DNA of 64,000 nt, taken from the NCBI RefSeq assembly GCF_030272615.1, contig NC_081413.1:447064538-447128537 (forward strand), read 5' to 3'. The translations under genes were made by a program, and so were the position numbers. Position 1 is the first letter of the stretch. The number at the start of each line of letters is the position of its first letter. Source of the stretch: Cryptomeria japonica (Eukaryota; Streptophyta; Pinopsida; Cupressales; Cupressaceae). The notes under the pieces were generated by a model. That model was not told where the DNA came from, did not search any database, and was given only the letters and a program-made list of their open reading frames with translations. Shown here piece by piece: positions 12,708 through 24,549 of this stretch.

Positions 12708-14157
12708 TGTTGGCATATGTGCAAAGTATGTTGACATGATGATATTGTGTTGTCATTGATGTCAATATAATGAAGAGAGAACTGATAATATGCTAAAGAG
12801 TGAACTGGTATATGTACAAAAGGTGAAGAGGTATGTTTGTCCAAGCAAACTGGTATATGGAATGTTTTCTATCAAGGTTTAATATGGTATGACTACCGAT
12901 TAGTAGTCTCAGCCTCAGGGTTTCCGATTGAAGTGTTTCGAGCCTATGTGATTCAACCGATGGCATTATGTCATGAGTTAGCATTGTAATGTAGATCAGA
13001 TCATGTTGCCACATCAGCCTCATGCGTGTCAAGGATATTGAATGAAGGGGATTGATCCTATCTACCTCAGGAATGTGCAAAGGGAGACAATGAACAATGC
13101 ATGATGGGTTATTGCCTCCAAGAAGTGGTGAAGAACAAACGATGGAGAATGTCTTGAGATCTGTTCAAGACCATTGTATTAAAATGCAAAGTGTTCAATG
13201 GTTAGGATTAAACAAACTAAATTTCTCAACCTAAATGTTTAGGGTTTAGGGTTTATGCTACCGATCTATCTATTTCCTATAAGGTCGATGTTGTGTTTCA
13301 TGTTGAGGTTGCTGGAAAATGTTGTGTGTGTATCTAAGTGCAGAGATACATGATTCTTGCTAGACCAAATAAGAGAATTGATACTTGCAAAGTGTGTGTG
13401 CAGAAGGAAGGAACTAAAACAGATCTGCATTGACATTGAGTGCTATTACCAGATCATTGTAATACCTGTTGAGCTCTAATCACTTCAACAGTTGGAAAAT
13501 CCCTTAATAGGGTAGCTTTAACCAGCTTGTTGTAAATCCTTTAACAGGGTGACTCAAAGCCATTGAGTTCATAAAATCCTCTAACAAGGTAAACTTTAAC
13601 AGGGTTTATCCCTTAACTAGGTATTCTAGCCATCCCTTAACCGGGTGATCCTTAATAGGATCAGTTCCTAACAGAACTTGTTGTAACAGTCTTTAACTGA
13701 ACTAGGCTCCTAATAGAGCGGACTTCTAAAGAGTTCAAAAACATCTTGTGGGTACTCATCCCCACCATGGTTTTTCCCAGTTGGGTTTCCACATGAAAAA
13801 TATGTGTGTCATGTGTGATGCCTCTTTCATGCGATGTTTTGTTATTTCCCATTTAGCGGTGAATCATGTTGTTCTAGTAAATTATTGTATCTCTGATGAT
13901 AGATTATATGTTTATGCATATGGATAAAGTGGAAATGAGGGAGTAGATTGTATGAAAAGCTAAGTGTTTCCGGTTTATGTCTTTCACAATCTGTTTATGT
14001 TTAACTGGTAGTAATCTGGTTTAGACTAGTATTAGTGTTTGTCTGTCAAGTACACTGTTTGCAGTCAAACTGGTTTACGAAAAGTTTTCGTGTCTATACT
14101 GATTCACCCCCCCTCTTAGTACAGGTTTGGTACTCACTGTTCATCATTGAGTTATCA
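12708..14157 (+). repeat. 5' LTR of element B
   Basis: 1,450 bp, TGTTGGCATATG to GAGTTATCA. It repeats the 3' LTR with clear divergence (roughly 90% by eye; the 3' copy is about 80 bp longer near its start). The block at 13746-13794 (CCATGGTTTTTCCCAG then TGGGTTTCCAC) is a conserved copia LTR motif also present in the LTRs of A, C and F. Confidence 0.95.
13491..13740 (+). repeat. Array of short CCCTTAACAGGG-like motifs in the B LTR
   Basis: Eight or nine imperfect copies (CCCTTAATAGGGT, CCTTTAACAGGGT, CCTCTAACAAGGT, CCCTTAACCGGGT and so on) every 25-35 bp. Each is a small imperfect palindrome. The array recurs in the other LTR at about 19433-19670 and, with fewer copies, in the LTRs of element F in the same sense. 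Confidence 0.75.
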
Positions 14158-14159
14158 AT

Positions 14160-14171
14160 TGGTATCACAAC
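14160..14171 (+). other. Primer binding site of element B
   Basis: TGGTATCACAAC, two bases after the LTR end. It matches the initiator-Met tRNA primer site TGGTATCAGAGC in its first eight bases. Confidence 0.8.
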
Positions 14172-14228
14172 ATCCTCCAGGTCCTTTGTGTTGAAAGCTT
14201 AACCGCTTGAGGGAAAGATCCTATTGTA

Positions 14229-15437
14229 ATGATGAAGAGGGAAGGTCCAAAGTTCAACAGAGATAACTTTAAAATATGGAAGGATAGAATGAAGATATAC
14301 ATCAGAAGCATGGGTGCTCAGCATTGGAGCTATGTTGAGAATGCTTATGTTATCCCTACCAATACTCTCACCGATGACCTAAAGAGAGAAATTCAGGAGA
14401 ATGGGCAAGTCATGGAAGCCCTAATTAGTATTTTATCTGACATTGAGTTTATTGATGTTCAGGAAAAAGAGAATCCCAAATAAGTATGGGATGCCCTTGA
14501 GAATATCTATGGAAGTGATGAGCATGTGAAACAAGCTAAGGAAGAAAGCCTTAGGGGAAAGTTTGAAGACATGCATATGGTTGAAGGAGAGACCATTCAA
14601 CAATATGGAATAAGAATCAAAACTATTGTTGGAGATATCAAGAGTACAAGTGGTAAAATGGAAGATTCCACTATTGTTAGCAAAGTTTTGAGATCCTTAT
14701 TACCGGTCTATGCAATAAGGGTTGCAGCTATTCAGGAGTTGAGGTCTGTAGACAAAACAAAGGTATCCTTGGACTCCATCATTGCAAAGCTAACAACTTA
14801 TGAGCTAAATAATTATGATGGTAGTATTCAGAAGACTGAATCAACCTTCAGTGCATCTACTGCACCATCCAGAAAAGGCAAAGAAACTAGTACTAGTGGT
14901 GAACCAAGACAGAATAGAGAAATCCATGATGAGGAGATCCTGATGGAATTTGAAGCTCTTCTTGCCAAGATACTTCCTAAGGGAACCGGTAAATACAGAG
15001 GTAAGCTCCCTTTGAAATGTTTTTCTTGTAACCAGATAAGACACATCGTTGTAAACTATCCTAATGGTGATAGCAAGGACACACCAGAAAAGTTCAAGAA
15101 GTTCAAAGGAGGAAATCAGAGAAATTGTTTTGTAGCAGTTGATGAAGGTGTCATTGATGAGGAATCAGAAGATGAAGAAAATGAAGATATTGTGTTTGTA
15201 GCAATCAAGGAAGATGTGTCAGACAAGAAGGCTCTTGTCTCCCACTTTGATAATTCCAATGAGTGGATTATTGATAGTGGTTGTTCCCACCATATGACCA
15301 GTGACCAGAGTAATTTTCTATCTTTGGAAGAGTATGATGGTGGTGTGGTTCATTTTGGTAATGATGCACCATGTATGGTAAAAGGCAAAGGGTCCATCTC
15401 TCTAAATGGAAGAAGTAGTGCTGACAATGTGTATTGA
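14229..15437 (+). pseudogene. Copia gag-protease (element B)
   Basis: Starts at tandem ATGs (14229 and 14232), about 60 bp after the primer site. One frame with an in-frame TAA at 14481. The N-terminal part is a copia gag (FNRDNFKIWKDRM, then LRGKFEDMHMVEGETIQQY and VLRSLLPVY). The zinc knuckle KCFSCNQIRHIVVNYP has lost its last Cys. An acidic spacer leads to the protease motif EWIIDSGCSHHMT with the catalytic DSG. A TGA at 15435 ends it just before the GLRHNLLSVSQL segment that family members read through. It would form the particle core and mature the polyprotein. Confidence 0.88.
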
Positions 15438-16708
15438 GTAGAAGGTCTAAGGCACAACCTTTTAAGTGTTTCTCAACTGAATAATAATGGACTCACTTTG
15501 GAATTCAAAAATGGAGTCTGCAAAATCAAAGGAAAGAGTGGTGAACTGACGGTTACTGGTATGCAGACCAAAGGTAACCTATCTCAGCTAAATGCTAATG
15601 TCATTACATGTCTTATGGCTAAGTTTGAGGATAGATGGATATGGCATAGGAGACTCTACCATGTAAACTTTGACAATATTGTGAAGGCCAGTAAGATCAA
15701 GGCAGTTAGAGGATTGCCTATGTTGAGAAAACCAGAAAATCCTTTGTGCAGAGAGTGTCAACTGGGGAAAATGTCTTCCTCAACCTTCAAAGGTAAACCT
15801 TTCACTGCAAATAATTTACTTGATCTTGTGCATACTGATTTGTGTGGTCCATGAAAACTAGGAGTGTGCAGGGAGACAGGTATTTTATGATTCTTACTAA
15901 TGATTGCTCAAGAATGATGTGGGTCACATTCTTGAAGGACAAATCTAAAGCTTTTGGAAAGTTCAAATCCTTCAAAGAACTTCCAGAAAAAGAAAGTGGT
16001 AAGAGGATTAAGTGCTTAAGAACTGATCAAGGAGGAGAATTCACTTCCAGTGAATTCAATAAATACTGTGAAGAGAATGGAATCAAGAGGCAATTGTCTG
16101 CCCCCCGGACTCCACACCAGAATGGCATAGTAGAAATAGACAACCAGACTGTGGTTGAAGTAGCTAGAACTATGTTTATCCAAGGAAAGGTTTCTCACAC
16201 CTTTTGGAGAGAAGCAATGAGCACTGTACTCTACACAATGAATCGAGTACTCATCAAGAAAAGAAAGGATAAGACTCCTTATGAGTACTGGACTAGTAAG
16301 ACACCAGTAGTAAGCTACTTCAGAGTGTTTGGTAGCAAATGTTATATCAAGAGGAGTGAACATCAGAGCAAATTCGATGCAAAATATGATGAGGGAATAT
16401 TCTTAGGATATTCCACCAAGAGTAAAGCTCTCAAATGTTTCAACAATAGGACTCAGAGAATTGTTGAAAGCATCAATGTTAGGGTTGATGAAAACTCTGA
16501 GAAACCTAAGGAAACTGCCAGAGAGCATGTAGGAGATGAACCGGTAGTAACCTTCTGGGAACCGGTTGCAAATCAGCCCAGTACCAGTAATTGTGCTCCT
16601 ACACCGGTGGATGCTGATGCTGATGAAGATGAGGATGAAGAAGAAAAGCAAGAGGATTCTATTAAGAATATACCTAGGTATGTAAAACTCAATCATGATC
16701 CAAAGTAG
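15438..16708 (+). pseudogene. Copia integrase (element B), frameshifted
   Basis: The integrase zinc region is readable (WIWHRRLYHVNF: one His-Cys position altered; CRECQLGK), then DLVHTDLCGP and a TGA. A one-base shift near 15852 moves the core to another frame: GDRYFMILTND (Asp), LRTDQGGEFTS (second Asp kept), QNGIVEIDNQT (Glu kept). The chromodomain-like tail motif KFDAKYDEGIFLGYS follows. It ends at a TAG at 16706 after an acidic, proline-containing linker (DADADEDEDEEEKQ). All three catalytic acids remain, but the frame is broken. Confidence 0.88.
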
Positions 16709-17760
16709 ATCATTGGAGACAAAGATGTAGGAATTCTTACAAGAAGAAAGGTCAAAGAAAACTCATATATGGTCTCTGAATTTGAGCCTAAATCATTCAA
16801 AGAGGCACATAGAGATGAATACTAGATCAAGGCAATTGAAGAGGAACTTGATCAGATAGAAAAGAATGGTACATGGTCTTTGGTACCTAGACCGGAGCAT
16901 AAAAATGTCATTGGAACTGAATGGGTCTTTAGAAATAAACTGAATGAGGATGGCACAATGGTAAGCAACAAAGCCAAACTACTATGTAAAGGATATGCCC
17001 AAGAAGAAGGAGAGGACTATGGAGAAACCTTTTCTCCAGTAGCAAGATTGGAAGGAGTTCTTATGCTTCTTGCATATGCAGCTTTTAAAGGATTCAAGGT
17101 ATACCAAATGGATGTAAAATTTGCATTTATAAATGGAATACTTGAAGAGGAGGTGTATATAGAGCAACCAGATGGGTTTTCCCTATCAGAAGATAGTGAC
17201 ATGGTGTGTAGGCTAGATAAAGCCTTGTATGAACTGAAGCAGGCACCTAGAGCATGGTATGAACGCTTGCACTCCCATCTTGTGAAGATTGGATTTGAAA
17301 GAACAAGTGAAGATAGCAATATCTACTTGAAATAAGAAGGAGATTAGATTTTGATCTATGAAGTATTTGTTGATGACATAATCTTTGGTGGAGATGACAA
17401 GATGAGTCATGACTTTGCAGATGAGATGTAGAAGGAATTTGAGATGTCACTCATAGGGGAGATTAAGTTCTTCATTGGACTGTAGAATCAACAAATGAAA
17501 GATGGAATCTTTAATACTCAATCCAAGTATGTCAAAGAGGTGTTGAAGACCTTTGGCCTGGAAGACAACAAACTCGTTGGTACACCAATGGTGACCGGTT
17601 GTAAACTATCAAAAGAGGATGACTCGGTATTGGTAAATGAGAAGGAATACCGATCAATGATTGGTAAGTTGCATTATGTAGTGCATAGCAGACTGAACAT
17701 TGCACATGTAGTGGGTATTACTGCTCAGTTTTAGAAAACCCAAGAGAATCCCACTTGGTA
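16709..17760 (+). pseudogene. Copia reverse transcriptase (element B)
   Basis: Continues in the integrase-core frame with in-frame stops. One at 16822 replaces the Trp expected in the EYWIKAIEEEL block. The best stretch (16880-17335) has [25 protein letters not shown] and LKQAPRAWYERL. The FVDDIIFGG active site lies near 17365, after further stops. KEFEMSLIGEIKFFIGL and the TPMVTGCKLSKEDD block follow. Another stop at 17732 is followed by a frame change. Not functional. Confidence 0.88.
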
Positions 17761-18272
17761 CCAGTCAAGCAAATTCTTAGATATCTGAAGGGAACTATTG
17801 ACTATGGATTATGGTATCCATACAATGATGATTTCAACCTGAAAGTGCTCACGGATGTTGATTAGGCTGGTAATGTGGATGATCGGAAGAGAACAACCGG
17901 TGGTGCATTCTTTCTCGGTGGTAGACTGATCTAATGGATGAGTAAAAGAAGAGTTGTATCTCTCAGTCTATAGTACAAGTGGAGTATGTTGTAGCTTTTA
18001 TGAACTGCACCCAAACTATTTGGATGAAGCATGTATTGAACAGCTTCAAAGTTCCAGTATCTGAACCAGTAAGTATATTTTGTGACAATACAAGTGCAAT
18101 TAACATCTCCAAGAATCCAGTTTTACATGCTAGAACCAAGCACTTTGAAAGCAAGTATCATTTCTTGAGGGAAAAGGTTCAAAACAAAGAGATGGTATTG
18201 GAACATGTTTCCAGTAAGGAGCAGTTAGCAGACAAATTCACCAAGCCTCTACCGAAGGGTACTTTTACCTAA
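17761..18272 (+). pseudogene. Copia RNase H (element B)
   Basis: Fragments in more than one frame: a YLKGTIDYGLWYP block, then VDDRKRTTGGAFFLGG with a stop where Trp is expected. The C-terminal part (17979-18272) has IFCDNTSAINISKNPV, HARTKHFESKYHFLREK and LADKFTKPLPKG. This is the standard end of a copia polyprotein; about 290 bp of 3' UTR separates it from the polypurine tract. Confidence 0.85.
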
Positions 18273-18550
18273 CTGAGAGGTGAATTAGGGGTGCTGCCCC
18301 TTCAAGAGGTAAACTAAAGGTTTGTGCTCCACATCAGTCAGATCTTACTTTGCTATATCTTTTTAGGATTGATGTGTTGAAGGATGCTACTCCTCAGGGG
18401 GAGCAGCATAGTGGAATAGGGAAGCTCGTGCCTCCACTTTGGCATTGTTGTCAAAGGGGGAGAAGATGTGAAGCACAAAGGATATCTGCAGTATTCAGTA
18501 GAAGATGTGATGCAAAAAGAGAGATATCTTTGTATATTGCCATCAATGCC

Positions 18551-18562
18551 ATAGGGGGAGAT
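18551..18562 (+). other. Polypurine tract of element B
   Basis: ATAGGGGGAGAT directly abuts the 3' LTR start TGTTGGCA. A second purine box (CTCAGGGGGAGCAG, near 18393) lies upstream in the 3' UTR. Confidence 0.85.
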
Positions 18563-20094
18563 TGTTGGCATATGTGCAAAGTATGTTGACATGATGATAT
18601 TGTGTTGTCATTGATGTCAATATGCTAAAGAGAGAACCGGTAATATGCTGAAGAGTGAACTGGTAATATGTTGAAGAGTGAACCGGTTTATTGAAGTTAA
18701 GCAACTGGCAAAGTGAACTAGTATAATGTTGTGAACCGGTATATGTGCAAAAGGTGAAGCAATACGTTTGTCCAAGTGAACTAGTATATGGAATGTTTTC
18801 TATCAAGGTTTAATATGGTATGACTACCAGTTGGTAGTCCCAGCCTCAGGGTTTTTGGTTCAAGTGTTTTGAGCTTGTGTGATTCAATCTATGGCATTAT
18901 GTGATGAGTTATCATTGTAATGGAGATCAGATCATGTTCCCACATCAGCCTCATGCATGTAAAGGATCTTGCATGAAGGGGATTGATCCTATCTACCTCA
19001 AGAATGTACGAAGTCCTTGCAAATGGTGAAGAACGCGTGATGGGTTATCACCTCCAAGAAGTGGTGAAGAATGAACGATGGAGAATGTCTTGAGATCTGT
19101 TCAAGACTGTTGTATTCAAATGCAAAGTGTTCAATGTTCAGGATTGAACCGACTGAATTTCTCAACCTAAATGTTTAGTGTTTAGGGTTTATGCTACCAA
19201 CCTATATGTTTCCTATAAGGTCAATGTTGTGTTTCATGTTGAGGTTATTGGTAAATATTGTGTGTGTATCTAAGTGTAGAGATACGTGATTCTTGCCAGA
19301 CCAAATAAGAGAATTGATACTTGCAAAGTGTGTGTGCAGAAGGAAGGAACTAAAATGGATCTGCATTGGCATTGAGTGCTATTACCAGATCATTGTAATA
19401 CCTGTTGATCTCTAATCACTTCAATAGTTGGAAAATCCCCTAATAGGGTAGCTTTAACCAGCTTACTATAAATCCTTTAATAGGGTGACTCAAAGCCATT
19501 AAGTTCATATAATCCTCTAACAAGGTAACCTTTAACAGGGTTTAACCCTTAACCGGGTATTCTAGCCATCCCTTAACCAGGTGATCCCTAAAAGGATCAG
19601 TTCCTAATAGAACCTGTTGTAATGGTCTTTAACCAGACTAGGCTCCTAACAAAGATGACTTCTAAAGAGTTCAAAAATAGTTTGTGGGTACTCATCCCCA
19701 CTGTGGTTTGTCCCAGTTGGGTTTCCACATGAAAAATTTGTGTGTCATGTGTGATGCCTTTTTCATGTGATATTTTGTTATTTCATGTTTAGCAGTGAAT
19801 CATGTTGTTCTAGTAAATTATTGTATCTCTGATGATAGATTATCTATTTATGCACAAGGATAAAGTAGAAATGAGGGAGTAGATTGTATGGAAAGCTAAG
19901 TGTTGTTGGTTTATGTCTTTCACAGTCTCATTATGTTTAATTGGTAGTAATCTGGTTTAGACCGGTATTAGTGTTTGTATGTCAAGTGCACTGTTTGCAG
20001 TCAAACTGGTTCAGGACAATTTTTTGTGTCTGTACTGATTCACCTCTGCCTCTCAGTACTGGTTTGGTACTCACTATTCATCATTGAGTTATCA
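18563..20094 (+). repeat. 3' LTR of element B
   Basis: 1,532 bp, TGTTGGCATATG to GAGTTATCA, followed by the CTCTC duplication (20095-20099). It carries extra copies of an AAGAGTGAACCGGT-like word near 18630-18730 compared with the 5' LTR. The conserved CCCAGTTGGGTTTCCAC block is at 19681-19730. Confidence 0.95.
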
Positions 20095-20848
20095 CTCTCT
20101 TCATATCTTCTAATTATTTTGCATATAAAGCTTTCCAATCTTTCTTACCAGTTGCAGATGTAGATGCATGAAAAGAAGGTTCACTCTTCACAGCTCCAGA
20201 AGATACAAATTCTTCAAGCTCAAAAGAAGATATTTTCCCAACCAAAGTATCTTTGTTGACAAATGTATTTTCCATTGTTCTCAACTCATTAATAGCAGTA
20301 GACTTCATTTTGTAAGTTGGTGGTAGGGATCTCATAACTTTAGAAACAATTTCATTTTCGCTCAGAGTTCCACCACAACATTGAATTCCCATAATAATCT
20401 CATTTACCCTTTTCATGAATGCAGTGATCCTTTCATCTTCTTCCATCTTCAGGTTTTCATATCTCACCCGGTAATCATCAAGTTTAGCAATCTTCACTGT
20501 AGGGTCACCTTCATTAAGAGTCTACAACTTATCCCATATAGCCTTTCCAGATGATTTGTTTGTTAATCCCATTATTTGTTGATCAAAAAGTGCACACAAG
20601 ATGGTTTCTCTTTCTCTACAATCATTCTCAAGCTCATTATCCAGGTTTTTTGGAGGAGGATTGCCAAATCCCAGATTATAGGGTGTGACAAAATTTTGTA
20701 TGATCTCCCAAATCTCCTTGCCAAGACATCTTAGATGAGTCTCCATCTGAATCTTCCATATTGTATAGTTTGTTCCTTCAAGCCTCAGTATATCCCTTTA
20801 AAAAATAGCTCTAGAAGAACTGGATGAACTTGAACTGTTAGTTGCCAT
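20095..20848 (-). pseudogene. Copia gag N-terminus (element A)
   Basis: Minus strand, starting at the ATG at 20846-20848, 39 bp downstream of the primer site, with a Ser-rich start (MATNSSSSSSS). Family blocks follow: NYTIWKIQMETHLR, then IWDKL and a TAG, then IAKLDDYRVRYENLKMEEDE, VSKVMRSLPPTY and KISSFELEEF. In-frame stops lie near 20800, 20522 and 20114. It is cut at 20095 by copia B and resumes at 12707. Confidence 0.88.
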
Positions 20849-20887
20849 AGGATCTTCCTCAAGTGGTTAATCTTTCTACAGAGAGGA

Positions 20888-20906
20888 CCAAAGCTCTAAT
20901 ACCAAT
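20888..20906 (-). other. Primer binding site of element A
   Basis: On the minus strand it reads ATTGGTATTAGAGCTTTGG, directly after the LTR end; a near match to the initiator-Met site TGGTATCAGAGC. Confidence 0.85.
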
Positions 20907-21942
20907 TGTTCTACAGATCAGATAACTAGAAGACAACTGAGAGGGGGGAGTGAATCAGTTATCACAGATTACTGGAAGCATTAGCAATTAAAATGTTAAT
21001 ACCGAAACACAAAAAAATAATACCAGAATATCAGTTAATCCAATTAAGAAGAAATAGTAATCACATAATAAAAGTCATCCAAACAACACCGAGATTTATA
21101 CGTGGAAAACCCAGTAAAGGGAAAAAACATAGTGGGAAGCTTACCCACAGTTAGATAATACTTCTGCAGTAAGTATGTGAATAACATTGAAGAGGATTGC
21201 ACTTGCAGGAAGGCCAATAGCCTAGAGCACATTACTCATCACAAAAGGAGCCTTACTGACTACATGTAAATTGAGACTACAATCCAGAGAAGTGTTGAAC
21301 TGCAAAAGATAGCATCTCCTATGCCTGAGTACAATTTTGATTAAGCTCAATATCGGAGGAGTAAATCCTCTTACATAAACCCAATTCAATCTCCAATGCT
21401 TGACCAACTCCTCTGCCTAAATGATATTACATTATTCGCACATTGCATTCATTGACCATGACCTCTTACACTAACCATGATGATATAAAATGAGATCTTA
21501 CATCTATTTATACAAACCCTTGACCATAAACAATTAGGTCGGCCACCAGTCAATAAACTAATTACATAATTACAAACTATGTCGGCCTTAGACCAAACAA
21601 GTAATATCCCACACATAGGACATCCCAGAAATACATCAATAAGTCCTATCAACATGTTACATTAATGTGGGTCCATAACCTAGATCAACCGGGATCAAGT
21701 ATAGGTCCATACACTTTAGCAATGATCTCCAGACACCAAGTCTCAAACATGATCACCAACAACATCCTGAAACTCCATCAGAAGCTGCACCAACAGCACT
21801 TATTCAAATCATCAAATATCTCCATCAAAAGATCTGCTGGTGAAACCCTTGCCGAAACCAGAAACCAGTCTTCTAGGCAACCAGGATAGCATCCAATCAC
21901 TAGACCAAAACCAACTAACCAAATTAGAGTATAGGTATCATG
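20907..21942 (-). repeat. 5' LTR of element A, truncated
   Basis: In element sense it ends CTGTAGAACA next to the primer site. It aligns along its length with the LTR of element C (21943-23179), including the conserved block at 21101-21165 (GTGGAAAACCCAG..AAGGGAAAAA..TGGGAAG). It stops at about 21942, where C begins, short of the end that C's LTR shows. Confidence 0.85.
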
Positions 21943-23179
21943 TGTTAGGATAACCGTTGAACAACTGAGAGGCGGGGGTGAAACAGTTGTTAACATATTA
22001 TATCATTTAATCCACTTAATGACCTTTAATGAGATTAAGTACTGGTAAAACATAAACAGATGCCGATAAGCAATAAAACTTAACAATGAAACATATAATC
22101 AACACAATGCAACCATACCACATAACACCATGATTTGTATATGGAAAACCTAGAAAGGGAAAAACCATGGTGGGAAGCCTACCCATAGTCAGATGATACT
22201 TCTGCAGAAAGTATGTGATACAATGAGGGGGGTACATATGCAGGAAGGCACATCGCCTAGAGCGTACTGCTCATTACAAAAGAGTCTCATTGACTACAAA
22301 GAGGTTATAACCACCTCAAGATAAATGGACAACAATCCAGAATAATGAACTGCCAGAGATAGCATCTACCATGCCTGATTATAGTCCTAATTAAGCTCAA
22401 TACCAGAGGCCTTTGACCTCTTCCTAAATCCCAATTTGATCACCTATGATTGACCAAATCTCCTTTGCATATGATATTACATTCCACGACCACGAACATG
22501 ATCTACAATGAGATCTTACATCAATTTTTACCAACCCTAAGGCCTAAACCAATTAGGTTGGCCACCTAAAGATATTACAATAAGATCATTACATAAATTC
22601 ATATTACAATGATATGCCATGTCGGCTTAAGACCAAAAGAATAATAACCAATCCATAGAACATCCTGAAACATCCTAGTAACGTGTAGAGTACATATTAA
22701 CATGATACTGGTCCATAACCTAGATAGGTACTAGACCTATTCTGGGTCCACCATGCCAAATCAATGTGTTCAAGCAGTTGAAGCACGAACTAGAACATCT
22801 TCAGCATCCTAAAATTCATCTAGAAGCCACACCAACACCACTTATGCATCTTGTCAAGATTTCTTAGTGAAAGCTCTATCGGTTGAACCTTAAACCAATG
22901 CCAGTAAGGGTTTAGAAGAGTGTATGATAACATTTGATTACCAAGTCAATACCAACTGACCAAAACATGCTCAAGGAACATGTAACACATAAAATCAAAC
23001 ATACTCAATTGATCCAAACATGCTGAAAGTGTACAACATATAGTCTCTCCTTCTGGTAACACTAGATCTTCTACCAGTAACCAAACCCTGTCTGCCAATA
23101 ACCAACCATAACAACTAGTGTTGACATAAATGTCAAAACATCAATGCAACACATAATCAATTCATCCATAATACCAACA
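21943..23179 (-). repeat. 3' LTR of element C
   Basis: 1,237 bp. In element sense it starts TGTTGGTATTATGG directly after the polypurine tract and ends CGGTTATCCTAACA. The conserved copia block is at about 22139-22195. It is closely related to the LTR of element A, so A and C are the same family. Confidence 0.85.
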
Positions 23180-23192
23180 ATCTCCCCCTTTG
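23180..23192 (-). other. Polypurine tract of element C
   Basis: On the minus strand it reads CAAAGGGGGAGAT, immediately before the LTR start. Further purine boxes lie at about 23257, 23302 and 23355 in the 3' UTR. Confidence 0.85.
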
Positions 23193-23524
23193 GCATTGAT
23201 GGGAACACTAGATGTGAAAAAAATCTAAGTACCAAGAAATGCTAAACAAGTCTCCCCCTCTGGAAGACAACCAACAATCTCCTGAATATCAATAATTCTC
23301 CCCCTATGAATGATATATTTGTAAGGTTCTAAATTTATTTTTCACATCACTATCTCTCCCCCTTTGGAATCAATGCTAGAAATCTGACAAAAATATCAAA
23401 GCAAGAATATAAACCTCTGAATCTCAAAGCTGACTACTCCTCCTGAGTAGTAGCACCACTCATCAGTGTGAAAATGAATATTATTTCTAATAATGCATGC
23501 TGGACTAATGAAAAATTGCATCAA

Positions 23525-23608
23525 TCAAGTCTTTATCAAAGGGGCAAAAACCCCTAGCCTATCTCTCAAATACTCAAATGATTCCTTAGATAGCGGTTTA
23601 GTGAATAT
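23525..23608 (-). pseudogene. Copia pol C-terminal remnant (element C)
   Basis: Minus-strand codons read [19 protein letters not shown] and end at the TGA at 23525-23527. They match the last residues of element A's polyprotein almost exactly. Everything upstream was displaced by the insertion of element G at 23609. Confidence 0.85.
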
Positions 23609-23961
23609 TGTTATTAGTATTTTGGATGGTGTTGCTTTTTTTCTGATCTCCTAAAATTTTCCATTTTTTGGAATGTTCCCTGTTTGCAAGTAAATGATTT
23701 CTAAGGGGTTAGGGTTTAATAAATTCAAAATCATTTGGTAAGAAAAACCTTTATGTCATATTGTCTTAAAGTCAGATTTGTTTGTCCATTACCTTTTTTC
23801 ACTTAACCAGAAGGGTCACCACGTCATTAAAAGGGACCATTTAAGTCCCAAGCTTAGGCGGGCTTTATTAAAACTGAAACACTTTATATTTTTTCTAAAG
23901 TCCTAAGTATGTTTCTTAATGCATGCATCACATTCTTAAAGGCCGAGTAAGTCTTGTTTTA

Positions 23962-24470
23962 TCCTACGGTTGTCGCACATTGAATACTCATTGCGACTCA
24001 GCAACAACCCACTAGTGGTGGGGTCGGCTAGAGATCCAATGGTGGTGGTTAAGTGCTAACAGTCAAGTGGTAGCGGTTAAGAGAAAAGGGAACTTAAAGA
24101 TCAAGCGGTAAGGATAGGATCTAACGGTTGTCGCTAAACTGCAATGAAGAGTTGTAAGAGTTTTACTCTTCGTAGACTAGCAATTGAATGGTGGGCCTGA
24201 CCAATTTGAGTAGCCCAGGTGTTTTAAATGGCTAACAAGTCTAGGGGAAATCAACGATTGTCGCTATACCACAATGGAAGATGCTAGTCCTTTACCCTTC
24301 ACAGATCAGTGAGAGAAGGTTGGTGGGTGACTAAATGGTGGGCCCTCTTTGAAGGCTTAAGTGATTAAAAGGTGCGCTAAATCTACATGATCTAATGGTT
24401 GTTGCTAGCCCATGACGGAAAGTTGCTCGAGTCTTATTCTTCACAGAGCAACGATTGAAAGGAAAAGCAT
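23962..24470. repeat. Internal subrepeats in the G LTR
   Basis: Four degenerate units start near 23962, 24122, 24252 and 24391. Each opens with an ACGGTTGTCGCTA-like word, followed by an ACAATGGAAG-like word and a TTACTCTTC.CAGA word. Spacing is about 130-160 bp. Confidence 0.7.
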
Positions 24471-24549
24471 ACTAAAGACATCTTTTGGGTCTGTTGGAGA
24501 AGAAAATTTAAAATTTAAATGAATTAATTGCAGAGTGTGTGGCTCCATT

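Larger units (their letters stand above)
12708..20094 (+). mobile_element. Copia element B, full length (plus strand)
   Basis: A 7.4 kb element with LTRs 12708-14157 and 18563-20094, an initiator-Met-type primer site, gag-protease-integrase-RT-RNase H in copia order, and a polypurine tract directly before the 3' LTR. A perfect CTCTC duplication flanks it. It is inserted in element A's gag in the opposite orientation. Coding is broken by many stops and at least two frameshifts. Confidence 0.95.
9041..21942 (-). mobile_element. Copia element A (minus strand), interrupted by B and C
   Basis: Read on the minus strand: a 5' LTR remnant (20907-21942), an initiator-Met-type primer site, gag, protease, integrase, RT and RNase H, then a 3' UTR with a GGGGGAGA purine box. 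This is copia order (integrase before RT). Copia B interrupts gag between 12707 and 20095, and the gag frame continues exactly across that gap once B and one CTCTC copy are removed. Copia C interrupts its 5' LTR at about 21942. The 3' LTR is missing. Confidence 0.9.
21943..23608 (-). mobile_element. Copia element C, 3' end only (minus strand)
   Basis: Read on the minus strand: the last codons of pol, a 3' UTR with several GGGGGAGA boxes, a polypurine tract and a 3' LTR. C sits inside A's LTR and is itself cut at 23608 by element G. Its 5' remainder should lie beyond the right end of the window. TCATG at 21938-21942 is the presumed left target duplication. Confidence 0.82.
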
